Assembly: GCA_027314645.1 (NCBI GenBank)
Contig: DAHVAL010000001.1
Location: 45,105-109,104, forward strand
DNA from: Nitrospirota bacterium
GTDB lineage: Bacteria; Nitrospirota; Leptospirillia; Leptospirillales; Leptospirillaceae
Length of the DNA stretch: 64,000 nucleotides
Reading direction: 5' to 3'
This document shows, one piece after another, positions 8,922-15,834 of this stretch (its first letter is position 1; each line of letters begins with the position of its first letter). The position numbers were made by a program, and so were the translations under genes. Below the pieces are notes generated by a model that saw only the letters and a list, made by a program, of their open reading frames with translations, was not told the origin of the DNA and did not search any database.

Positions 8922-10462
8922 ACGGGCAGGATCTTCGGGCTCTCAGCGTGTCCCCCGAGGGGTGGGACCGCCTCCCGGGCTGGGGATCGGACGGGAATCT
9001 TATGGAGGTGCTGAGGGGAGTGCTCCCGACCCGGCGCTGGTTCGGAGGAAAGGCCCGGACCATCAAAACGGTCCGGCTTGAATCGGCCGTTCCTCTCGAG
9101 GGTGGGGAGCGGGGCCCCATCTTTTTCTGCATTTTGAGGGTGGATTACGAGAGTGACGGCGGAGAGCGGTATGGCCTTCCTCTGGCCCGGGCCCGGGAGG
9201 GGGAGGTCCCCGGGCCCGGCGAGATCGCCCGGCTCGATCCCCCCTCCGAAGGATATACCCGCTTGGTGGATGGGTTTTTCGTTCCGGAAACGGGCCAGGT
9301 TCTTCTCGGGGATATTTTGTCTCCCGCACCGGTCTTGTCCGGGTTTGGGCGGGTCCAAACCGACGCGATCCTTGCCAATCCCCCGAGGGTTCCGGCGGGG
9401 GTCGTTCCGACGGTGTTCCGGGGGGAGCAGAGCAATACGTCCATTCTTTTTGGTCGGGCTCTCATGCTCAAAGGGTTTCGAAGGCTTGAGCCGGGAATGA
9501 ATCCCGACCTCGAGGTCGGAGCCTTCCTGGCGCGAATGGGGAGCGGAGTTCCCATTCCTACCACTTTCGGAGCCCTTTTGGGGGGAACCCCGGAGGGAGA
9601 GCCGCTGGTCCTTGTCCTTCTTCAGGAATTTGTCGACAACAGGGGGGACGCGTGGACCTGGTTCCTGTCCCGCCTTCTCCCCGTCCTTGCCGGAGAGGAG
9701 GACGGCGAGGTGCTTGATGCCATGGTGTCTCGATTGGGGTTTCAGACCGCCCGCCTTCATCGGGCTCTCGGAAGCGATCCCGCCGATCCCGACTTTTCTC
9801 CCCTTCCCTTCGGTGTGGAGGACCTGTCGCGGCTGGTGGAAGAAATCCGGGAACGGGCCGACCAACTCTTTCGCCACCTGGAACCAGGAATCGCCCGCCT
9901 TCCCGAAGGGGTTCGACGCATGGGGGAAAATCTTCTCCTCCGGAAGGGGGAGTTGGAGAACTTCCTAAAAGAGTGCGACAGACGGGATCCGGGAGGATTG
10001 AAGATCCGGTGCCATGGAGATTTTCACTTGGGACAGGTGCTGGTCACGCCGGATAATGATGTGGTGTTCCTGGATTTTGAGGGAGAGCCCGCCCTTCCTC
10101 TCGCAAAGCGGCGCCTTCGGACCACCCCCCTCCAGGACGTGGCCGGGATGCTCCGCTCTTTCCATTATCTGGCCATGTCGGCTACTGCGGATAGGCCGGA
10201 ATACCAGGACGCGGCGTATGGGTGGTATACCCTCCAGAGCCGACGATACCTTCATTCCTATCGGACGGAGTGTGCGAAATCAGAGGGGCTCCTTCCGTCA
10301 CCGGACCTGGAACACGATGTTTTAGCCCTTTGCCTTCTGAGAAAGGCGCTCTACGAGACGGAATACGAGCTCAACAATCGTCCGGGATGGCTCTTTGCGC
10401 CTCTTGCTGGAATAGATTCGCTCCTGAGGGCCTTGGTCCTGGAGCGTGGGGAAAGGGAGTGA
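8918..10462 (+). CDS. mak: Maltokinase (maltose-1-phosphate forming)
   Basis: 514 aa from GTG 8918, which overlaps the glgE stop in a GTGA; a longer open frame upstream lies inside glgE and is not the start. The N-terminus has LPTRRWFGGKART, a hallmark of the maltokinase/TreS-C family, and the kinase core has CHGDFHLGQVL (catalytic loop, near residue 366) followed by FLDFEGEP (metal-binding Asp). It phosphorylates maltose with ATP (EC 2.7.1.175) to make the GlgE donor. It is a stand-alone enzyme here, not fused to TreS as in some bacteria. Its TGA stop is directly followed, in the same frame, by the next gene. Confidence 0.94.
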   Translation: MNGQDLRALSVSPEGWDRLPGWGSDGNLMEVLRGVLPTRRWFGGKARTIKTVRLESAVPLEGGERGPIFFCILRVDYESDGGERYGLPLARAREGEVPGPGEIARLDPPSEGYTRLVDGFFVPETGQVLLGDILSPAPVLSGFGRVQTDAILANPPRVPAGVVPTVFRGEQSNTSILFGRALMLKGFRRLEPGMNPDLEVGAFLARMGSGVPIPTTFGALLGGTPEGEPLVLVLLQEFVDNRGDAWTWFLSRLLPVLAGEEDGEVLDAMVSRLGFQTARLHRALGSDPADPDFSPLPFGVEDLSRLVEEIRERADQLFRHLEPGIARLPEGVRRMGENLLLRKGELENFLKECDRRDPGGLKIRCHGDFHLGQVLVTPDNDVVFLDFEGEPALPLAKRRLRTTPLQDVAGMLRSFHYLAMSATADRPEYQDAAYGWYTLQSRRYLHSYRTECAKSEGLLPSPDLEHDVLALCLLRKALYETEYELNNRPGWLFAPLAGIDSLLRALVLERGERE

Positions 10463-10468
10463 CCCATT
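10455..10468 (+). promoter_or_regulatory. Shine-Dalgarno and ATT initiation site for the MFS gene
   Basis: GGGAG at 10455-10459 lies inside the last codons of mak. After TGACCC it is followed by ATT at 10466-10468, giving 6-nt spacing. No ATG, GTG or TTG occurs in the transporter frame until TTG 10646, which would remove the first membrane helix. ATT is a rare but known initiator (as in infC). Confidence 0.5.
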
Positions 10469-11737
10469 ACCGGCTCCAAGTCTCTTTCCGCCCCGGAGCC
10501 CTCGTTTTCAAGCGTTCTGGGGCTCAACCTGGTAAACCTCTGGCTCGGTGCGATCATCGGGGTCAGCATTCCCTTCCTTAACGACTATCTGAAGGACGAG
10601 CACTGGAGTTTTCCAGAAATCGGGACCGCCACAGCGCTCTTCGGTTTGGGAACGCTCCTTTTTCAGCCGCTGTCCGGCCTGTTCGCCGAAATGACGCCCC
10701 GGCACCGCACTCTGATGGCCCTGGTCATCTTTTTCTATGGTCTGGGCCTCTCTCTCCTGCCGCTGGTCGGAGGCTCCCACTGGGGAATAGACGCTCTTCT
10801 TTTCGTGTCCGGAGGGGCCAGCGCCTTCTTCTTCACCCTCTCCTCGACCCTGGCCTATTCCCTGTCGGGCCATCGGCTTTTCGCACGGACGATGGGACAA
10901 AACCAGATGTGGAACCATGCCGGATTCCTGGTGTCGGCCGCCGGGACGGAGTCCTTGATCCATGCGCTGGGCATTGCCGGGGGGTTCCTTCCGATCACCC
11001 TTGGTTCGGTGCTCGGCATCCTGTCCATCCGGTTGATCCGGCGAAAAGACATGATCTATCACCAAATGACCGATCGACCCGGAGAAAGCCGGATGGACGA
11101 GATCCGGGACGCGCGTCCGCTCCTCCGGGTCTTCGTCGACTTTTTCCGGACTCCGGCGATCCGGATTCTTCTTTTGTCCACCGCCCTGTTCCAGATCTCC
11201 AATGCCCCCGTCATGCCGCTTCTCATGATGTACTTGCGGTTCCTCGACGGGGGGAACGGGAAGCTCGCGTGGGTCGTCATACTGGCTCAGGCCACCATGA
11301 TCCCAGTCGCTTGGTGGGCGGCCCGTGCCAGCGGTCGGTGGGGCCACAAGATGGTCTTTTTCGTGGCCTTTTTCATTATGCCGGTCCGGTCATTGATCTG
11401 CGCCTCCACGATGAACACGGAGATTCTCCTTTCGACGCAAATCCTCGATGGAGTGGCGGCCGGAATATATGGGATTTCCGTGGCCCTCATAGTGAGCGAT
11501 CTGACGCGGGGGAAAAAGGGATTCAACCTTCTGATGGGTCTCTCCCAGATCGCCATGGCCTTGGGTTCTGTTCTGGGACCTGTCCTCCAGGGTGTGTCGG
11601 TGGGACACGTGGGGTTCCGGTTCGCCTTTCTCCTCTTTGCCGGAGTGGCATCCTTGGCCGCCGGAATCTTTTCTCACTTCATGCCCAACAATCCGGGCGG
11701 CGCCGAAATCGGAAGGGACGCGGAAAAAGGAGCCTGA
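10466..11737 (+). CDS. Major facilitator superfamily transporter in the glgE operon
   Basis: Homology-like sequence begins upstream of the first conventional start. The frame from 10463 onward encodes VNLWLGAIIGVSIPFLNDYL, clearly MFS helix 1, so the gene probably starts at ATT 10466 (423 aa) and not at TTG 10646. About 12 hydrophobic segments are visible, with the loop after helix 2 (LSGLFAEMTPRHRT) resembling the MFS RxG-type loop and a central cytoplasmic loop near RRKDMIYHQMTDRPGESR. It lies in the same frame as maltokinase, separated only by the TGA stop and one further codon. Position suggests a sugar or drug-type exporter tied to alpha-glucan metabolism, but the substrate is unknown. 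It ends 4 bp before the convergent operon. Confidence 0.75.
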   Translation: MTGSKSLSAPEPSFSSVLGLNLVNLWLGAIIGVSIPFLNDYLKDEHWSFPEIGTATALFGLGTLLFQPLSGLFAEMTPRHRTLMALVIFFYGLGLSLLPLVGGSHWGIDALLFVSGGASAFFFTLSSTLAYSLSGHRLFARTMGQNQMWNHAGFLVSAAGTESLIHALGIAGGFLPITLGSVLGILSIRLIRRKDMIYHQMTDRPGESRMDEIRDARPLLRVFVDFFRTPAIRILLLSTALFQISNAPVMPLLMMYLRFLDGGNGKLAWVVILAQATMIPVAWWAARASGRWGHKMVFFVAFFIMPVRSLICASTMNTEILLSTQILDGVAAGIYGISVALIVSDLTRGKKGFNLLMGLSQIAMALGSVLGPVLQGVSVGHVGFRFAFLLFAGVASLAAGIFSHFMPNNPGGAEIGRDAEKGA

Positions 11738-11741
11738 TTTT

Positions 11742-12185
11742 CTAGGGGGATTTTGCCGTCGAAGCCTTTTGGCGGGAAGGGCGCGCGGGGAGGGATTTTC
11801 CATTGACGGGCCTCTCCAGAACGATCTTCAGAATTTCCATCCCCTTCGGAGTGCTTCGGTAGAGGATCGTCACACGCTGCCCCTTTTTCAAGGCCTTCAC
11901 TCCTACCGCCTTGCCCTTCGAGAACACCATCGTGTCCGGGATCAAGGTGCCTTCAAACACGAAATAGAGGGGCCGCCCCTGTCCCAGGGAGGCCGACAGC
12001 CGCATGGGATGATGGGTCAAATCAAGGTGTTCGAGCCGCCCGGAGAATTGAGGACCAGGGGGGCCTATGGGTTCGGCCGCGGCGGTTCGGGGAATCAGGT
12101 GGGCCAGCACGATTGCCAGCGGAAGAACCGGCCGCATGGCCCGGGCAAATCGGCGAACAAAGACTTGGACGGAGGGAGAGATCAT
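11742..12185 (-). CDS. Small secreted protein with OB/CusF-like pattern
   Basis: 147 aa from ATG 12185, which overlaps the stop of the preceding mini-gene in an ATGA. A basic N-terminus is followed by a hydrophobic stretch ([21 protein letters not shown]), a good signal peptide with a cut after AAA. The mature part has alternating strands, [19 protein letters not shown] and [14 protein letters not shown], recalling CusF or DUF5666 OB-folds (Gly-Lys-x-Val-x-x-x-Tyr near the end). That resemblance is weak and by eye. It is the last gene of the trehalose operon on this strand. A role in the periplasm, possibly metal or ligand binding, is only a guess. Confidence 0.6.
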   Translation of the reverse strand: MISPSVQVFVRRFARAMRPVLPLAIVLAHLIPRTAAAEPIGPPGPQFSGRLEHLDLTHHPMRLSASLGQGRPLYFVFEGTLIPDTMVFSKGKAVGVKALKKGQRVTILYRSTPKGMEILKIVLERPVNGKSLPARPSRQKASTAKSP

Positions 12186-12370
12186 CTTCGGGACACGGTC
12201 TGGGTGGTCCGCTCGGTGAGAGGGATCCGGTGGCGTCCCTTGGTCGCGTCCCGGGACGGGAAGAGACACAGCTCCACCCATTCGGCGTCTTCCGAAAAGA
12301 GGGAACAGTTGACCCCCACGCCGTCCCAGGTCGCCCCCAACGGGTAGGGCGGCCCCGGCCTCTTTTTCAT
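12182..12370 (-). CDS. 62-aa CBM48 fragment, GlgX/TreX N-terminus-like mini-protein
   Basis: The ORF starts at ATG 12370, which overlaps the treS stop in ATGA, and its own TGA overlaps the next ATG at 12185 in another ATGA. The product has [20 protein letters not shown] then [11 protein letters not shown] and [10 protein letters not shown], an almost textbook start of a glycogen debranching enzyme (GlgX/TreX) CBM48 module. It stops where the debranching enzyme would continue with the WHGYLP-type region; the whole catalytic barrel is absent. It is either the translated stump of a deleted glgX or a free-standing glucan-binding mini-protein. The double ATGA coupling favours continued translation. 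Confidence 0.65.
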   Translation of the reverse strand: MKKRPGPPYPLGATWDGVGVNCSLFSEDAEWVELCLFPSRDATKGRHRIPLTERTTQTVSRR

Positions 12371-14163
12371 GTCCGGCGCCTCTTTCCCCCCCGGGAGGCC
12401 GTCTTTCCGGGGGGAGGGGGGTCGCCCGGGGTCGATTGGCCGGACAGGCTCTCCGGTCCGGGGGAATCCCCCAGCCTCCGATGGGGATGAGCTTCCAGGG
12501 AAACAGCCTGTTCCCGGTGATCCGGAGGGGTAAGAGAGAGCCAGAAGTACCCGTACGGGCTCAGGGTAAAGTGAAAATGGGCCGAACGGATCGTCGGAAA
12601 GGGATTCTTGCTGAAAAGTTCTACGGGAACGTAATTTCGGAAGCGGGAAAGGTCGATGGCCACGGACTCCGTCCGGTCGGACAGATTGTTGATGACCAGC
12701 ACCACATCCTTTCCCATCTCGCGAAGATAGGCCAGCACGCTCCGGTTTTTCGTGTTGAGGATCTTCATTGCCCCCCGCCCGAAAAGACGGGCTTCCTGCC
12801 GCACCGACAGCATCTGGCGAAGGGAGTTGAGCGGGCTTGTGGGGTAACGGATCTGATTTTCCACATTCACCACTTGGTAGCCGTAAATCGGGTTTTGGAT
12901 GACGGGGACGTAGAGATCGGAGGGATTCGCCCTGGAAAATCCCCCGTTCCGGTCGGAGGACCATTGCATGGGGGTCCGGACGCCGTTCCGGTCGCCCAGG
13001 TGAACGTTGTCCCCCATTCCGATCTCGTCGCCGTAATAAAGAATGGGTGTTCCGGGAAGGGTCAGGAGAAGGCTGTGCATCAGGTCGATCTTTCGGCGGT
13101 CGTTCTGCATGAGGGGAGCCAGCCTTCGGCGGATTCCGATGTTGAGCCGCATCCGGGGGTCCTGGGCATAGGTGCTCCACAAATAGTCCCGCTCCTGGTC
13201 CGTGACCATCTCGAGTGTGAGCTCGTCATGATTGCGAAGGAAGATGGCCCATTGGCAGTTCTCCGGAATGGCCGGGGTCTGGTCGAGGATGTCGATGACG
13301 GGCTGGTGGTCGCCCCGGGCGATCGCGATGAAGAGCCTCGGCATGAGGGGGAAGTGGTAGGCCATGTGGAATTCGTCCCCTTGTCCAAAGTATGCCAGGA
13401 CGTCCTGGGGCCATTGATTGGCTTCCGCCAGGAGCATGCGGCCCGGAAAGTCCCGGTCGATCTCGCTTCGGAGACGCTTGATGAAGGCATGGGTTTCGGG
13501 AAGATTTTCGCAGGAGGTCCCCTCACGCTCGTAGAGATAGGGGACGGCATCGCACCTGAGCCCGTCCACTCCCAGGGAGAACCAGAATTTGACGACCTTG
13601 AACAGCTCCTCCTGGACTTTCGGGTTGTCGAAATTCAAATCGGGCTGGTGATGGAAGAAGCGGTGCCAGTAATACTGACGGGTGCGGGGTTCCCAGGTCC
13701 AGTTGGACTTTTCCGTGTCGCTGAAAATGACCCGGGTGTCCTTGTACCGATCCGGGGTGTCGTTCCAGACGTAATAGTCCCGGAAAGGGGACGAGCGGGA
13801 GGCGCTTGCCGAGATGAACCAGGGATGGGTGTTCGACGTATGATTCAGCACAAGTTCGGTGATGACGCGAATCCCCCTCCGGTGGGCCTCTGTCAGAAAG
13901 TTCTGGAAGTCTTCCATGGTTCCGTAACGGGAGTACAGGGTATAGTAGTCCCGGATATCATACCCGTCGTCGCGGAGAGGGGAATCGGTGAAGGGCAGGA
14001 GCCAGAGGGCGGAAACTCCCAGGTCCTGAAGGTAGTCGAGCCGGGTGGTGAGCCCGGAGAAGTCCCCGATGCCGTCCGCATTGGAGTCGTAGAAGGACTT
14101 CACCGGAGTTTCGTAAATGATCACGTCCTTGTACCAGTCAGGAACCCCCGCCAGAGTGCTCAT
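12367..14163 (-). CDS. treS: Trehalose synthase (maltose alpha-D-glucosyltransferase)
   Basis: 598 aa GH13 enzyme (EC 5.4.99.16) interconverting maltose and trehalose. Start ATG 14163 overlaps the stop of the upstream paralogue (ATGA). The N-terminus [19 protein letters not shown] is typical of TreS. All GH13 catalytic regions are intact: LVLNHTS (His108), [10 protein letters not shown] (nucleophile Asp205), LLAEANQWP (acid/base Glu247) and FLRNHDEL (His312, Asp313). The conserved [11 protein letters not shown] and [11 protein letters not shown] follow. The last ~50 residues after the beta-domain are a Pro/Arg-rich tail ([17 protein letters not shown]) not usual for the family. It feeds maltose to the maltokinase-GlgE pair on the opposite strand. 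Confidence 0.95.
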   Translation of the reverse strand: MSTLAGVPDWYKDVIIYETPVKSFYDSNADGIGDFSGLTTRLDYLQDLGVSALWLLPFTDSPLRDDGYDIRDYYTLYSRYGTMEDFQNFLTEAHRRGIRVITELVLNHTSNTHPWFISASASRSSPFRDYYVWNDTPDRYKDTRVIFSDTEKSNWTWEPRTRQYYWHRFFHHQPDLNFDNPKVQEELFKVVKFWFSLGVDGLRCDAVPYLYEREGTSCENLPETHAFIKRLRSEIDRDFPGRMLLAEANQWPQDVLAYFGQGDEFHMAYHFPLMPRLFIAIARGDHQPVIDILDQTPAIPENCQWAIFLRNHDELTLEMVTDQERDYLWSTYAQDPRMRLNIGIRRRLAPLMQNDRRKIDLMHSLLLTLPGTPILYYGDEIGMGDNVHLGDRNGVRTPMQWSSDRNGGFSRANPSDLYVPVIQNPIYGYQVVNVENQIRYPTSPLNSLRQMLSVRQEARLFGRGAMKILNTKNRSVLAYLREMGKDVVLVINNLSDRTESVAIDLSRFRNYVPVELFSKNPFPTIRSAHFHFTLSPYGYFWLSLTPPDHREQAVSLEAHPHRRLGDSPGPESLSGQSTPGDPPPPGKTASRGGKRRRT

Positions 14164-15824
14164 GCCGTCACCCCCTTTTGGGATTTCCGTGCAGGTCTTA
14201 GATTTGTGATAAGTTCAAACCAAATGAAGGAGTAAGGGGTCATGGTCATGAGATAAGGATGGCGCGGGATTCTCGGAAAAATCGCCCCGCCGAAAAGCTC
14301 CCGGGGAACAAGGGGGGAGAATCGCCCCAGCTTGAGCTCGCCGCATACCGAGTTTTTGGAGAGGTTGTGGATCAGAATGCAGGTTTCGTCCCCCGTTTTC
14401 CGGAAAAAGGCAAAGATGGAAGGATGCGTCGTTTCAATCACCCCGAACTGTCCCTGGCTCCACAGGGCCGGCTGGCGGTTTCGGACTTCGATCATCCTGC
14501 GGATGCTCCAGAGGTGGGAGTCGATGAAGCGGTCCTGGCTCTCCACATTGACGATGGTGTAACTGTAAAGAGGGTCGTCGATCACCGGATTGTAAAGCTC
14601 TTCCGGATCGGCGGAGGAAAATCCGGCGTTCCGGTCGGAGGACCATTGCATCGGCGTTCGAATCGGATTTCTGCCGGGAAGGTGGGGATGGTCCCCCATC
14701 CCGATCTCATCTCCGTAATACAGGACCGGGATTCCCGGGAAGGTTAAGAAGAGCGAGGTGGCAAGCTGAATGCGCCTTCTCCCGTTTTCCATGACGCGCC
14801 CCACCCGCGACAGAACCGGACGCTCAAGGGCGTCCGAACTGACGGGAAAGATGGTGTCCTCTCCGTCCTCCTCGAGGAATTTTTCGAAGGTTTCTTCGGA
14901 CCGCTCCCGAAGATCGAGGGTCCACCGGATCGGGGCGTCTTTTTTTGCGTAACGTTCCCGGCCGCCGGATCCAAGGGCTTGATCGAGCGACTCCTTGTTT
15001 TCTTCCCGGATCGAACGGATGATCGACGGAAAGAATCCGTTGTAGTGGTGATAGAGCCTCGGATCCTGGGAGAAGCTGCCGCGCGGTGGAGATCCGGTTT
15101 CAAAAAGAAAAACCCGGTCCGGGAAGGAATTTCTGAGCGGGAGGAGGATGCCCTGAAGCTGCTTGAAGGGATCGGTAATCAGTTCGATCCCTTCCTTTCC
15201 GAGCCGATGGAGACGCCCCGATCCCGCGAGCCGGAATCCGTCGATTCCCAGGTTGAACCAGTGTTCGAACACCCGGCGGATCTCCTCGCAGATTTCCGGG
15301 TCCCCGAAATTGATGGCGGGCTCATCCTTGTGGTCCTGGTACCAGTAGTATTGCCCCGTTTCATCGTCCTTCGCCCAGTTCGAAATCTCAGGAATTTCCT
15401 GCTCGAGGGAGGAAGGAAGCTTGAGTCGGTTCGACCAAAAGAAGCTTTTCCGGAGGTAGCGGGAGCTTTTTTCTTTGGATTCGAGGAACCAGTCGTGCCG
15501 GTCGCTGGTGGCATTGACCGGAAGAGAGGCCAGGATCTTGAGACCCTTCGAGTGGGCGGCCTCGATCACGACAAGAAGTTCGGAAAGCGACCCCAAGGTC
15601 GGGTCCGTTCTCATCCAGTTGGTCAAAGGGTGGCGGCTGTTTCCGGGAAAGGATTGGAAGGGGCAGTTGAGAAGGAGCCCCTTCACGCCCAACCGGACGA
15701 TATAGTCCATGTGCTCGAGAATCCCCCGGAAGTCTCCCACCCCGTCACCCGAGGCGTCATTGAAGCTCCGGATGTAAACCTCGTAAAGAAGGCCTCTGGA
15801 AATCCAAAGCTCGTTTGTCTCCAT
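14160..15824 (-). CDS. Degenerate TreS paralogue, probable GH13 pseudoenzyme
   Basis: 554 aa from ATG 15824 (TTAAGGAG upstream, 10 nt after the treY stop); upstream open frame is inside treY. It aligns end to end with the TreS encoded next and keeps the structural motifs [10 protein letters not shown] and [14 protein letters not shown]. The catalytic motifs have decayed. The nucleophile motif GLRCDAV is GFRLAGS (Asp to Ala200), LVLNHTS is LPVNATS (His to Ala105), the NHDE block is TLDLRE, and the GYD region is lost; only the acid/base-like Glu242 in LFETG remains. The ORF is uninterrupted and coupled by ATGA to treS, so it is probably made. It may serve as a partner or regulatory subunit; hydrolase or isomerase activity is unlikely. 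Confidence 0.85.
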   Translation of the reverse strand: METNELWISRGLLYEVYIRSFNDASGDGVGDFRGILEHMDYIVRLGVKGLLLNCPFQSFPGNSRHPLTNWMRTDPTLGSLSELLVVIEAAHSKGLKILASLPVNATSDRHDWFLESKEKSSRYLRKSFFWSNRLKLPSSLEQEIPEISNWAKDDETGQYYWYQDHKDEPAINFGDPEICEEIRRVFEHWFNLGIDGFRLAGSGRLHRLGKEGIELITDPFKQLQGILLPLRNSFPDRVFLFETGSPPRGSFSQDPRLYHHYNGFFPSIIRSIREENKESLDQALGSGGRERYAKKDAPIRWTLDLRERSEETFEKFLEEDGEDTIFPVSSDALERPVLSRVGRVMENGRRRIQLATSLFLTFPGIPVLYYGDEIGMGDHPHLPGRNPIRTPMQWSSDRNAGFSSADPEELYNPVIDDPLYSYTIVNVESQDRFIDSHLWSIRRMIEVRNRQPALWSQGQFGVIETTHPSIFAFFRKTGDETCILIHNLSKNSVCGELKLGRFSPLVPRELFGGAIFPRIPRHPYLMTMTPYSFIWFELITNLRPARKSQKGVTA

Positions 15825-15834
15825 CCGTGTCTCC

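Noticed and set aside
8687..9877. 396-codon minus-strand frame opposite glgE/mak
   Set aside because: Low-complexity translation (Gly, Arg, Pro rich) opposite two well-supported enzymes.
12436..14235. 599-codon open frame on the plus strand
   Set aside because: It is antisense to treS, whose GH13 motifs are all present; GC-rich codon bias keeps the opposite frame open. No family resemblance.
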